A DNA stretch of 50,218 nucleotides. It comes from Alphaproteobacteria bacterium (GTDB taxonomy: Bacteria > Bacteroidota > Bacteroidia > Bacteroidales > FEN-979). The stretch is from the NCBI GenBank assembly GCA_009928665.1, contig SACF01000028.1, forward strand, positions 1 through 50,218. The letters are read 5' to 3'. The stretch's first letter is position 1, and the number at the start of each line of letters is the position of its first letter. The position numbers and the translations under genes were made by a program. Under the pieces are notes generated by a model. The model had not been told where the DNA came from. It searched no databases and saw only the letters and a list, made by a program, of their open reading frames with translations. Positions 18,326 to 27,247 of this stretch are shown piece by piece.

Positions 18326-19141
18326 ATGAAACGATCCCTTTTATTTCTCCCGGCCCTGATAGCCATCAGCCTGATCCTGAAGGCCCAGCACCAGCAAATC
18401 CTGAAATCGCCACACATCGCCATCGCCGACACAGTCTGGGTTTTCACCCCTTCCGATTATTCCAAAGACCCCGCAAAGCAGTTTCCGGTGGTTTACCTGT
18501 TGCACGGCTGGATGGGTTCCTATCACCAGTGGAACGACATCACCTCCTGCCAGTCGCTCGCCGACAGATATGGGTTTATCCTGGTCTGTCCCGACGGGCT
18601 TACCGACTCCTGGTACATCAACAGCCCGGCAATCAGGGAAAGTCAATACACTGATTTCTTTTTTCTCGATCTTTTTCCTTTCATTGCAAAGAACTACCGC
18701 ATCGATGCCGGTAATGTTTTCATCACAGGTCTAAGTATGGGAGGCCATGGCGCGCTTTACCTCTTTGCACAAAAACCCGATCTTTTCAGGAGCGCCGGAA
18801 GTCTGAGCGGTGTTCTGGATCTGAATTTCTGCCGGACCGAATACAGGATTGATGATTACCTTGGAATAAAGAATAAAAAATCGGCAGACAAGATTCTGAA
18901 CCGTTACACTGTTTCCGGGAATATCAAAAAAATCGCTGCCGCGGGGAAAAAGATTATCGTTTCGTGCGGAAGCTCAGACCCGTTTCTAAAACTGAACGAC
19001 CATTTCAAGAAACAGTGTGATGCAAAGAAGATCGACATCACCTACCTAATAACACCCGGCGGACATGATTATCCATACTGGAAATCGGCAATCGGGGCTC
19101 ATCTTGAATTTTTCCGGAGGATAGTTGGGGCAGGGCATTGA
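18326..19141 (+). CDS. Secreted alpha/beta-hydrolase esterase (CE1/esterase D-like)
   Basis: The 271-residue protein has a signal peptide (residues 1-20, ending LKAQ). It has the alpha/beta-hydrolase landmarks VVYLLHGWMGSYHQW (oxyanion region), GLSMGGHGALYLF with nucleophile Ser137, Asp218 in SCGSSDPF, and His247 in TPGGHDYPYW. The fold is that of the putative esterase family (PF00756), which includes feruloyl and acetyl xylan esterases (CE1) and S-formylglutathione hydrolase. The signal peptide and neighbours point to a carbohydrate esterase rather than formaldehyde detoxification. It starts 68 bp after the propeller gene and is the last + strand gene of the locus. Confidence 0.9.
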   Translation: MKRSLLFLPALIAISLILKAQHQQILKSPHIAIADTVWVFTPSDYSKDPAKQFPVVYLLHGWMGSYHQWNDITSCQSLADRYGFILVCPDGLTDSWYINSPAIRESQYTDFFFLDLFPFIAKNYRIDAGNVFITGLSMGGHGALYLFAQKPDLFRSAGSLSGVLDLNFCRTEYRIDDYLGIKNKKSADKILNRYTVSGNIKKIAAAGKKIIVSCGSSDPFLKLNDHFKKQCDAKKIDITYLITPGGHDYPYWKSAIGAHLEFFRRIVGAGH

Positions 19142-19148
19142 TCCGGCC

Positions 19149-19176
19149 GTAGAGACAACGCATGCGTTGTCTCTAC
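19149..19176. repeat. Perfect 28-bp palindrome between convergent genes
   Basis: Half-site GTAGAGACAACGCA is followed directly by its exact reverse complement. It lies 7 bp after the esterase stop codon and 126 bp from the stop of the convergent propeller gene. As RNA it would form a 14-bp hairpin without a U tract, so it may work as a bidirectional terminator or transcript stabiliser. It resembles dispersed REP-like palindromes of environmental bacteria that have GTAGAGAC ends. Confidence 0.8.
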
Positions 19177-19302
19177 ATTTGCCGCATGCATCCTCAATAA
19201 TATCCTCCGATCTCAACCGGGTTAACGGAATACGGTATTTATTCTGAAATCGATCCATACTGACTGCCAGCGGTAACCTATCACTCACTGGCTGGTTGTA
19301 AT

Positions 19303-20715
19303 CTATATCACCACCATCTTCACCACCTTCCCGCATCCGTTGTTCCCGATGAATTCAAGAAAATAGATGCCACATTTGGCAGGAGCAGTAAGATCGAGGG
19401 ACCCATTCGCTTGCGGCAGATCGAACACCCTGGCCAGGATGACCCTGCCTGAAACATCGGTAATCCTGATTTCCCCCATCCAGGGAACAGCAGCATTCAT
19501 TTCGATCTTCAGCCTTCCGTCACGGCCGACCGGATGCGGGACCACCCTTACCTCCAGGCATTCCTTGACATTCCCATCGGGAGGCGAATCTGCTGATGTG
19601 ATCAAGCTCATCGGAACCCGTATAAACTTCGGCCGGTATGTGTCTGCATCTATCCGGTCGGTCCAGATGTTTTTACATTGCGATGGACATATGTAAGGTG
19701 ACAGGGTATCCACCCGGTCATTGACATTGTACGAAACCAGTAATTCGTTATTTTCGATATTCCATGGATGAGCCTGACCATTGTAAGTAAGCAGGTAAGC
19801 GTCGTTGAACTTGCTTTCCTCGGTATATAACAAGGTTTTCCCGGTAAAGGGTCCCCAGGGATGATCACTGACATAAGAATAGATGTTTCTGCCTAAACCA
19901 CATTCCAGGTACCCGTTCTCCTGGGTGATCAGGTAATATTTATTGTCATTTCGGAAAACACTGAATCCGGGAGAGACCGGATCACTACAGATTTTTTGCA
20001 ATGCCACCGGATTGATCGACCACCCGGTGCCGGTGTAGAATTCCCACGGCTGAAAAGGATTACCGATCGGACACCTGGCAAGTACCGGTTCCCACACGAT
20101 CCAGTTTACGCGGTTTCCGTAAATATATATCCAACCTCCGGCTGAATCCACCACAACCGCCCGTCCGAAGATATGGTCCGTTCCTGCCTGTTGCACCGGG
20201 AGCATCGGAAGTTGGTGAAGGGCCGGGTATGTTAGTCTGGCAACATAACAACCCTCGTAGTCAAGGTTAGAACTCTTGTAGCGCTCCTGAAAAACATAGA
20301 CAGTATCGTTGTACATGTATCCATGACCGGGCCAGAACAGGGAGGTATCGTTTGGCCTCAGTTTAAAGGTTGTCATGTTGACACCTGTCATGGTGGTATC
20401 AAGGATCGTCTTGAAAGAGGCGGGATTCAGGGAATCCTGCACCATGAAGCAGTTGCGTACCTGAAAGAGGCAAGGAAGCGTGTTGTTCGAAATGTTCACA
20501 GCCTGGGTATAGCTGTCGCCAAACAGCCAGATCACCCTTCCGTCGGGCAATGGTACTGAGATCGTGGCATCGCCGGCGGTCCATCCTCCGCTGTTGATCC
20601 GGAAATAGCCGGTATACAGGCTGTCGAAATATGCCTCACCTGTCGGTTGGCAATTGCAATTAAAAAAGAACATCAGTAAGATGATCAGTAAAGCGGGTCT
20701 CATCAGGGATTTCAT
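19303..20715 (-). CDS. Secreted DUF4185/DUF5005-like propeller with T9SS sorting domain
   Basis: The 470-residue protein has a signal sequence (residues 1-22, MKSLMRPALLIILLMFFF then NCNCQ). The propeller part (about residues 35-375) shares the blade words of the gene at 17118: VPLPDGRVIWLFGDSYTQ, GGWIYIYGN, PWEFYTGTGW, GFSVFRNDNKYYLITQENGY, YSYVSDHPWGPF, AHPWNIENNELL and YRPKFIRVPMS. It adds a C-terminal domain of about 80 residues (VRVVPHPVGRDGRL, then IRITDVSGRVIL, then KCGIYFLEF) of the T9SS type. The pair thus probably has the same chemistry in two locations, one surface-exposed. It is convergent with the sugar locus; its own promoter was not identified. Confidence 0.78.
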   Translation of the reverse strand: MKSLMRPALLIILLMFFFNCNCQPTGEAYFDSLYTGYFRINSGGWTAGDATISVPLPDGRVIWLFGDSYTQAVNISNNTLPCLFQVRNCFMVQDSLNPASFKTILDTTMTGVNMTTFKLRPNDTSLFWPGHGYMYNDTVYVFQERYKSSNLDYEGCYVARLTYPALHQLPMLPVQQAGTDHIFGRAVVVDSAGGWIYIYGNRVNWIVWEPVLARCPIGNPFQPWEFYTGTGWSINPVALQKICSDPVSPGFSVFRNDNKYYLITQENGYLECGLGRNIYSYVSDHPWGPFTGKTLLYTEESKFNDAYLLTYNGQAHPWNIENNELLVSYNVNDRVDTLSPYICPSQCKNIWTDRIDADTYRPKFIRVPMSLITSADSPPDGNVKECLEVRVVPHPVGRDGRLKIEMNAAVPWMGEIRITDVSGRVILARVFDLPQANGSLDLTAPAKCGIYFLEFIGNNGCGKVVKMVVI

Positions 20716-20935
20716 CCTTTGTCAGGGTTTCAGGCATTAAAATTACGAATTCTCATTATTCCATATGCATCGCTAATCGGGAGAAGTCAGGTGATATTCA
20801 AAAATCTCTATTGCTAAATGTTCCAGAAAATGGGAGAACCTCAATTACAAAGTTAGCATATGTTCTGGCAATATGAAATGGGAGATATGAATTATCAGAG
20901 GAATAAAGAGACGTCAAAAATAACCCAAAAGTAAA

Positions 20936-20967
20936 TTTGCACAGAAATTGCAAAGAGGTTACTTTTG
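20936..20967 (+). promoter_or_regulatory. Promoter of tRNA-Met
   Basis: TTTG (20936-20939) and TACTTTTG (20960-20967) are separated by exactly 20 bp, the ideal Bacteroidota TTTG-N20-TAnnTTTG arrangement. The tRNA 5' end is 11 bp after the -7 box, so transcription would start a few bases before the tRNA. Confidence 0.7.
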
Positions 20968-20977
20968 CAAAAAATTT

Positions 20978-21054
20978 GGCGAGGTAGCTCAGTCGGTTAG
21001 AGCGTCGGATTCATAACCCGGAGGTCACGAGTTCAACTCTCGTCCTCGCTACCA
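20978..21054 (+). tRNA. tRNA-Met (anticodon CAT), probably elongator
   Basis: The 77-nt sequence folds as a cloverleaf. The acceptor is GGCGAGG with CCTCGCT (first pair G-U), the D stem is GCTC/GAGC, and the anticodon loop TTCATAA carries CAT. The variable loop is AGGTC, the T stem is ACGAG/CTCGT, and CCA is encoded. The anticodon stem TCGGA/CCCGG has an A-C mismatch next to the loop. It lacks the three G-C pairs and the unpaired position 1 of an initiator, so elongator Met is preferred; a CAT anticodon read as Ile after lysidine modification cannot be fully ruled out. Confidence 0.93.
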
Positions 21055-21065
21055 AGAAAACAGCG

Positions 21066-21106
21066 AAATGGCGAAATAGCAAAAACTATTTCGCCATTTT
21101 TCGTTT
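21066..21106 (+). terminator. Strong rho-independent terminator of tRNA-Met
   Basis: Stem AAATGGCGAAATAG (21066-21079), a 6-nt loop and the exact complement CTATTTCGCCATTT (21086-21099) are followed by TTCGTTTT. It begins 12 bp after the tRNA. Confidence 0.88.
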
Positions 21107-21165
21107 TAGCCCCTGATTGTAAAAATTATTAAATTGCGCTCAAAACTGCCCCCACCCTATTTTCT

Positions 21166-22677
21166 ATGTCGGAAAACCAATCGTTTCAACGCAGATTAAA
21201 CCTCTTTGACTCCACCGCCATCGTGGTCGGCTCCATGATCGGGTCCGGGATTTTTATTGTCAGCGCGGATATTGCCCGCATGGTCGGCTCATCGGGATGG
21301 CTGATGATGGTCTGGATCATCAGCGGCTTTATGACCCTCATCGCTGCCCTGAGCTATGGCGAACTGGCAGGGATGTTCCCCAAAGCGGGCGGACAGTACA
21401 TCTACCTGAAAGAGGCCTACAACCCGCTCACCGGCTTTCTGTACGGATGGACCCTGTTCCTGGTCATCCAAACAGGCACCATCGCCGCCGTCGCCATGGC
21501 GTTTGCCAAATTCACCGGGGTACTCTTTCCCTGGGTATCCGAATCGGTTGTTTGGTTCGACCTGGAATCGATCCGTTTCGGGGAGTTCGACGCAGGTCTC
21601 TTCCGCGTTGGACCGATGAATCTCGGGTTTGTCAAATTCGGTCCGGCCCAGCTTGTGGCCATCGGATCCATCGCACTCCTCACATGGATCAACAGCCGCG
21701 GCATTAAATCGGGTAAAAAAGTGCAAAACCTCTTCACATCCGGAAAATTCATCCTGCTGGCAGCATTTATTGTCGTCGGACTTGTGATGGCATCCAACCT
21801 GAATTCAATCCGTATCAACAGCCCCGACTTCTGGAATCCAATGCGTGAAGGCCCCGGCGGAGTTGACATTCCGCTTTCAGGGATGACCCTCCTCGCGGCG
21901 CTCGGGATGGCTATGGTGGGCGGACTTTTTTCATCCGATGCCTGGAACAACATCACCTTTACCGCGGGAGAAGTCATCAACCCGCGAAAGAACATTCCCC
22001 TCAGCCTGTTCCTGGGAACTTTGATCGTCACCATCCTTTATCTTCTCGCCAACGTGGTCTACATAACAGCCCTTCCGGTCAAGGGCGATCCCGGAGGAAC
22101 CGATATCGCTTCGCGGGGCATGCAGTACGCGCTGAACGACCGGCTGGGGACCGCGGCGCTATCCGGAATTTTCGGCAATTACGCAGTCATTATCATGGCG
22201 GTGTTCATCGTGATCTCCACCTTCGGCTGCAACAACGGGCTGATCCTTTCGGGCGCCAGGGTCTATTACGCTATGGCCGACGACGGGATCTTTTTCAAAG
22301 GAGTTGGCCGGCTCAACAAAAAAGATGTTCCCGCCACCGGACTTTTGTTTCAGGGCGTATGGGCAAGCCTGCTTTGTCTCTCCGGAACGTACGGTCAACT
22401 GCTCGATTATGTGGTATTCGCCGTGCTGATCTTCTATGTCCTGACCATCCTTGGTATTTTTATCCTTCGCGTCAGGCGCCCTGATTTGAGCCGGCCTTAC
22501 AAAGCCTTCGGTTATCCGGTCATCCCAATGATCTATATCATCCTGGCCCTTGTCATCATGGTCATCCTGTTTATTTTTAAGCGGGAATATACCTGGCCGG
22601 GACTGATTATCGTTATTCTTGGGGTTCCGGTTTATTTTATCTGGGCAAAGCGAAAAAAAAACCTGACCAGGCTGTGA
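21166..22677 (+). CDS. APC superfamily amino acid permease
   Basis: The 503-residue protein has about twelve hydrophobic segments. TM1 carries the unwound substrate-binding motif VGSMIGSGIFIVS (residues 21-33), and the conserved FPKAGGQYIYLKEAYNPLTGFLYGW follows in TM3 (quoted as two adjoining parts: FPKAGGQYIYLKEAY and NPLTGFLYGW). FSSDAWNNITFTAGEVINP marks TM6 and the following loop. These are typical of the APC/LAT-like permeases that move amino acids or exchange them across the inner membrane. The substrate is unknown. The start is the ATG at 21166, 67 bp after the terminator arm of tRNA-Met; the next gene follows after 31 bp and may be co-transcribed. Confidence 0.93.
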   Translation: MSENQSFQRRLNLFDSTAIVVGSMIGSGIFIVSADIARMVGSSGWLMMVWIISGFMTLIAALSYGELAGMFPKAGGQYIYLKEAYNPLTGFLYGWTLFLVIQTGTIAAVAMAFAKFTGVLFPWVSESVVWFDLESIRFGEFDAGLFRVGPMNLGFVKFGPAQLVAIGSIALLTWINSRGIKSGKKVQNLFTSGKFILLAAFIVVGLVMASNLNSIRINSPDFWNPMREGPGGVDIPLSGMTLLAALGMAMVGGLFSSDAWNNITFTAGEVINPRKNIPLSLFLGTLIVTILYLLANVVYITALPVKGDPGGTDIASRGMQYALNDRLGTAALSGIFGNYAVIIMAVFIVISTFGCNNGLILSGARVYYAMADDGIFFKGVGRLNKKDVPATGLLFQGVWASLLCLSGTYGQLLDYVVFAVLIFYVLTILGIFILRVRRPDLSRPYKAFGYPVIPMIYIILALVIMVILFIFKREYTWPGLIIVILGVPVYFIWAKRKKNLTRL

Positions 22678-22708
22678 ATCAGGAATCCTCCTGAAGATAA
22701 AGGCTATT

Positions 22709-23569
22709 GTGAAACCTACCCATTCGAAAAAAACAAGCATTGGCATCAGCAGTTTGAATCTGTTGCTGTTTTCCGGTTTGTTCGCCCTGACACTGCTGTC
22801 GCGGCAGCCGTTAAAGGCACAATGTAATCTCTCGAACCAGGCTTACGGCGATGGTGAAGAGGTCACGTTCGTCGCCGCTTATAACTGGGGACCCGTTTGG
22901 GTCGATGCCGGGCTGGTGACCTTCAGCGTACGTGACGAGGATTACTTTGGAAAGCCCTCCTATCACCTGAAAGCAGTCGGAAAGACCTTCAAATCATACG
23001 ATATTTTATTCAAAGTCCGCGACTATTACGATTCCTGGATCAACCGTGAGACCCTTGAACCGATTGGTTTCAAGCGGTACATTTACGAAGGGGGATACAC
23101 GTTGCTGAATACCCTCTATTTTGATAAATACCGGAAGGCTGTTATTTCCAACACCAAAACCAACGACAATCCGCAGCGGGCCGACACGCTTCCCGCGCGA
23201 ACATGCGGGTTCGACATGCTTTCGGCCATCTATCATACCCGTACGCTTGATCTGGCTTCGATGAAACCCAATGAACGGCATTTCGTCACCGTGGCCATTG
23301 ACGATGCCTGGTACGACATCTATATCAAGATGATCGGGAAAGATGTGGTTGAGGGATTGGACGAAAAACAATACCGGTGTATTAAATTTTCCGTGAAAAT
23401 GGTTCAGGGGACGATTTTCAAGGGGGATGAGGATGTGCTCGTATGGGTGACGGATGATGCCAACAAAGTCCCCGTTTACATTGAGGCAAAGATCATTGTT
23501 GGGACCGTGAAGGTTTACCTGAAGGCAATGAAAGGTTTTAGGAACCCGGTGACCTCCGTGATCAGATAA
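22709..23569 (+). CDS. DUF3108 domain-containing exported protein
   Basis: The 286-residue protein begins with GTG at 22709; no ATG occurs before the signal peptide (residues 10-38, ending PLKAQ), so the GTG is favoured. The mature part matches the DUF3108 family: YGDGEEVTFVAAYNWGPVWVDAG near the N terminus (given here as YGDGEEVTFVAAYNWG plus PVWVDAG), YHLKAVGKTFKSYDILFKV, DYYDSWINRETLEP, and a C-terminal part with VLVWVTDDANKVPVYIEAK. Members are periplasmic beta-rich proteins, common in Bacteroidota and Proteobacteria, without known function. It lies between a permease (31 bp) and a sugar kinase (32 bp), which suggests one transcript. Confidence 0.9.
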   Translation: MKPTHSKKTSIGISSLNLLLFSGLFALTLLSRQPLKAQCNLSNQAYGDGEEVTFVAAYNWGPVWVDAGLVTFSVRDEDYFGKPSYHLKAVGKTFKSYDILFKVRDYYDSWINRETLEPIGFKRYIYEGGYTLLNTLYFDKYRKAVISNTKTNDNPQRADTLPARTCGFDMLSAIYHTRTLDLASMKPNERHFVTVAIDDAWYDIYIKMIGKDVVEGLDEKQYRCIKFSVKMVQGTIFKGDEDVLVWVTDDANKVPVYIEAKIIVGTVKVYLKAMKGFRNPVTSVIR

Positions 23570-23601
23570 TTCGAAAAGAGACATAACGATATCAAAGAAC
23601 T

Positions 23602-24453
23602 ATGATCATTATTGCTGATAGTGGCTCAACCAAAACTTCATGGGCATTGATGGAGAACAAGTCGTTGAAGACGCTGCTTCCATCAGCCGGGCTCAACCCC
23701 TATTTTCACACCTCAGAAAGCATCGACGCGGTCCTGAATGTTGAATTGATCCCGTATATCGTGACCGATCATGTGCGGGAGATCCATTTTTACGGGGCGG
23801 GATGCAGCACGGAGAAAAACGACACATTGATCCGGGAGGCGTTGCAGCTTCATTTTCACAAGGCGGCAGTGTTTGTCTACCACGACATCCTGGGAGCAGC
23901 GCGGTCGTTGTTTGGCGACCAACCCGGGATCTCCTGCATCCTGGGTACCGGATGCAATTGCTGTTATTATGACGGTGATAATATTTTCAGCAGGGTGGAC
24001 TCCCTGGGCTACCTGTTTGGCGACGAGGGGGCCGGCTCCTATTTGGGGAAGAAGTTTCTGGGCGCCTACCTTAAAAGGCAGCTTCCGGCCGATCTGGATG
24101 CCGCATTCCGCGAAACCTATTCGCTGACCCTGGAGGACATTCTCAACGCCCTGTACAACCTCCCCTACCCCAACCGGTTTCTGGCCTCCTTCAGCCATTT
24201 CATGGCGCCACGCCAGGACCATCCTTACATCTATGCCCTGGTGAAGGATGCGTTTCATGCATTCTTTGAAGCACAGGTCAAACATTATGACCGTTATGAC
24301 CAGCTTCCGGTCAGTTTCACAGGTTCTATCGCATATTGCTACCGCGACATCTTAGAAACGGCAGCCCGGGAGGAACATATTCATGTAGGAACGATCAGCC
24401 AGGCTCCGATGGAGGGGTTGCTGGCGTATCACAGTGGTGTAATGCCGGGTTGA
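23602..24453 (+). CDS. BadF/BadG/BcrA/BcrD-type ATPase, N-acetylglucosamine kinase-like
   Basis: The 283-residue protein has the ASKHA ATP-binding fold. The phosphate-1 loop is IIADSGSTKTSWALME (residues 3-18), phosphate-2 is ILGTGCNCCYYDGDN, and LGYLFGDEGAGSYLGKKFL matches the conserved GDEGSG region of N-acetylglucosamine kinases. Proteins of this size in Bacteroidota are annotated as BadF-type ATPases and most likely phosphorylate GlcNAc, MurNAc or a similar amino sugar, for example in cell-wall recycling. There are no iron-sulfur cysteines of the true BadF activators. The gene follows the DUF3108 gene by 32 bp. Sugar specificity is inferred, not seen. Confidence 0.87.
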   Translation: MIIIADSGSTKTSWALMENKSLKTLLPSAGLNPYFHTSESIDAVLNVELIPYIVTDHVREIHFYGAGCSTEKNDTLIREALQLHFHKAAVFVYHDILGAARSLFGDQPGISCILGTGCNCCYYDGDNIFSRVDSLGYLFGDEGAGSYLGKKFLGAYLKRQLPADLDAAFRETYSLTLEDILNALYNLPYPNRFLASFSHFMAPRQDHPYIYALVKDAFHAFFEAQVKHYDRYDQLPVSFTGSIAYCYRDILETAAREEHIHVGTISQAPMEGLLAYHSGVMPG

Positions 24454-24507
24454 TTATTACTTCCCGCTCCCGTAAAATTCGATTAACCGGGTAAATATCA
24501 GGCTACA

Positions 24508-26406
24508 ATGCGCTGCTTTTTGAAACTTTTCGCTCTTTGTACACTATCGTTCCTGCTCTTCTGTCATAACGGGTGTATTGACAGATCGAAGCGGGATGCA
24601 GATTTGGTCGTAAAATCACGCCTTGTTGATTCCATTATCATACTTCATAAAAATGCGCTTACTCTCAGAGTTACAGATCCGACGAAAGCGCTTGCATGTG
24701 CTTCTGATGCCCTTGCGTTAGCCACCAGCGCACAATCCGACTCATTGATTATTAAAGGATTGAATGTAAAGGGATTGGTTCTTTATTCCTGCAGCAATGA
24801 TTCTGCCGGATTTTACTTAAACCAGGCCATGCAGTGGAGTGATTCAACCGGAATTACATTTGAACGCGGTGGCATTTTTCTTAACCTTGCATGCCTTTCA
24901 CTTGATGCAAATGACTATGAAAATGCCATCATTCAACTTGATTCTTCTATTCATTCGAGCTACAGGTTGGGTCAAATATCTCTTCTGGCCTCGGCCCTTA
25001 CTGTTGTCACCTCCGTATATGCCGCCACCCATGATACTGCTAATGAGAAATTGTACACTGATTCCGTGTACAAATTATCGGCGCGCTACCAATTGAAACG
25101 TGAATGGGCTATTTCATACGGCAATCTTGCGCGTTTCCAATCTGATCCTGACAGTGCCCAAAAGATGCTCAGAACGGCTATACAAACCTTAAACCAGTTG
25201 GATGGGAATGAGGTTGAGACCGGGAATTTTTTAACCAACCTGGCATTGCTGATGGACAATCCCGATTCTGCCCTGACTTATTACAACCAGGCAATCAGCA
25301 TTGCAAGGCAAGGCCATCTTGATAAATTAATGATCGGAGCGTACAACAATATCGCTTATGCATATCTGGACAAGAATGATGTTGCATCAGCCGTTGAAAT
25401 CATCCTGCATCAGGCTATACCGCTCGCTGATTCGACTAAAGACCACGACTGGCTTTCAACTTTGTTTGATACGTATGCCGATATTTTGATTAAAAAAGGC
25501 CAATATGCCGATGCCATAACCTGGCTTCGACGGTCGACCTATGAAAGGACCCTTGCAGAAAAACAACTGGCTTCCCGGCAGGTTCGGGGACTTTCAGCGC
25601 TGCTGGAAACCCGTAGTAAAAACCTGATCATTCTGGAAAAAGAACAATTGCTGCAACGTAAAAGCGAACATATCCGGAACCTTTGGACTATCGCGGGTAT
25701 TGCCCTTGCAACGTGCATCATCCTTATCATTCTGTTAATCCTGCACCGGCAACGAAGCCGGAACAGGATGCAGAAATTAAAATTTGATGCGGCACGAAGG
25801 GTCATTGAGGCCCAGGAACATGAAAAAGAGAAAAACGGCATTGAGTTACACGACGCCATCGGGACCCTGTCGATGAAGGTAACCTGTGCAGTGGAAAGAC
25901 TGTCGGGAGATGAACATCGTGAAGCTGCTATGATCACTGCGTTCATTAAGGAATTTACAGATTCAGTCAGAGACATGTCACATCACCTGAATGGAAAAAC
26001 TCTTGCGAACCAGGAACTCAGGTCATTATTAACCAGTTTGTGCACGGAATATATCCAAATGGGGAACGTGAAACTCAACTACCAGATCAATGAACCGGTT
26101 ACTTTCCCGCCTGACGCTATGAAGATCCATATCTACCGGATAATTCAGGAGTTGTTGAACAATGCCCGAAAACATGCCGGAACTTCGGAGTGCCATTTAT
26201 CAATAGATTTTCAGGAAACAATGATCACGATTTTATACCAGGATCGAGGTCCCGGTTTCAGGGAGCAGGATAGTCATGGGAAAGGTATGGGATTATCGAA
26301 TATATTTGCCCGTGTAAACCTGTTGAATGGAACGGCGGCTCTTGACACTTTTCCAGGAAAGGGCGTTTATTGGAAATTGGAAATACCTGTCACGAATCAG
26401 TTATGA
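24508..26406 (+). CDS. TPR-containing sensor histidine kinase (NarX/DesK, HisKA_3 type)
   Basis: The 632-residue protein has an N-terminal export signal with a possible lipobox (LLFCHNGC). About 320 residues of TPR-like helices follow (for example DSALTYYNQAISIARQGHLD), then one transmembrane segment (about residues 395-415). The phosphoacceptor is His448 in NGIELHDAIGTLS, followed by the ATPase domain with the N box IIQELLNNARKHAG and the G box GKGMGLSNIFARV. The TPR sensor sits in the periplasm and probably senses a protein or envelope signal. The stop codon overlaps the start of the partner regulator as ATGA, so translation is coupled. Confidence 0.93.
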   Translation: MRCFLKLFALCTLSFLLFCHNGCIDRSKRDADLVVKSRLVDSIIILHKNALTLRVTDPTKALACASDALALATSAQSDSLIIKGLNVKGLVLYSCSNDSAGFYLNQAMQWSDSTGITFERGGIFLNLACLSLDANDYENAIIQLDSSIHSSYRLGQISLLASALTVVTSVYAATHDTANEKLYTDSVYKLSARYQLKREWAISYGNLARFQSDPDSAQKMLRTAIQTLNQLDGNEVETGNFLTNLALLMDNPDSALTYYNQAISIARQGHLDKLMIGAYNNIAYAYLDKNDVASAVEIILHQAIPLADSTKDHDWLSTLFDTYADILIKKGQYADAITWLRRSTYERTLAEKQLASRQVRGLSALLETRSKNLIILEKEQLLQRKSEHIRNLWTIAGIALATCIILIILLILHRQRSRNRMQKLKFDAARRVIEAQEHEKEKNGIELHDAIGTLSMKVTCAVERLSGDEHREAAMITAFIKEFTDSVRDMSHHLNGKTLANQELRSLLTSLCTEYIQMGNVKLNYQINEPVTFPPDAMKIHIYRIIQELLNNARKHAGTSECHLSIDFQETMITILYQDRGPGFREQDSHGKGMGLSNIFARVNLLNGTAALDTFPGKGVYWKLEIPVTNQL

Positions 26407-27032
26407 TACGACTACATCTCATAGAAGACCACCCGATAATTTATGATGGATTCAGGCAACGGTTTCGTCATACGGAAGATGGAATAATGGTTACCGGACA
26501 TTCAGGTTCGGTAAATTCCTTTATCAATGAGATTTCACCGGCTGCATTCGATGTGATCATCCTTGATTTATGGTTACAGGGTGAAGACCCACTGGAAAAT
26601 ATAAAAAAAATAAAATTTGCATTCCCGGATAAACCGGTAGTAATTTTCACCTTTGATGAATCATTATACTGGATCAACCAGATGATGACCTATGGCGCAA
26701 ACGCCTATATTTCAAAAAAGGCAACTAAAATGGAACTGAAGGAAATCATCGGATTAGCATATGCAGGCAAAATCATATATCCAACCATCGCACAGGATGG
26801 AAATAATCCCGATATCCAAAAACAACTTTTTCAGTTGAATTTAGTTCTTAAACCGACTGAGCAGCATATTCTGACCCGGTTAGTTAATGGGTGTAGCGCC
26901 AAAGAAATTGCAACAGAAATGAAGCTCACTGTTTCGGCCATAGAAAAAACTTTAAAAAAGCTCAGGAAATCGTTCTGTGTAAAGACCAATATTGAATTAA
27001 TCCGCCTCCTGATTGAACGAAAACTGATCTGA
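26403..27032 (+). CDS. Response regulator, NarL/LuxR type
   Basis: The 209-residue partner of the upstream kinase starts at the ATGA overlap at 26403; the frame is open 33 bp further, but an earlier start would add an unneeded extension. The receiver has the acidic pair in LIEDHP, phosphoacceptor Asp55 in VIILDLWL, and lysine in AYISKKATK. The C-terminal LuxR-type helix-turn-helix has LTRLVNGCSAKEIATEMKL and TVSAIEKTLKKLR. Its targets are unknown; the next genes downstream on the same strand are three secreted proteins, beginning 215 bp later. Confidence 0.94.
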   Translation: MIRLHLIEDHPIIYDGFRQRFRHTEDGIMVTGHSGSVNSFINEISPAAFDVIILDLWLQGEDPLENIKKIKFAFPDKPVVIFTFDESLYWINQMMTYGANAYISKKATKMELKEIIGLAYAGKIIYPTIAQDGNNPDIQKQLFQLNLVLKPTEQHILTRLVNGCSAKEIATEMKLTVSAIEKTLKKLRKSFCVKTNIELIRLLIERKLI

Positions 27033-27247
27033 GCCTCCTTTTCGCGAAGATATTCCCGCATTTTCCGGGCCGGAATCCGGACCGTAATTATTTCCTCACT
27101 TATCAATTCATCAATTACTTATAACATTGATGGCTTGATTTTATTCCGATTTTCGGAAGGTAACAGTTCCGTTTTTAGCACTTGATTATCAATGCATTAA
27201 CAACTATTTTAGCAGGACATACACCAACCTCTTAAATTCTTTGAATT

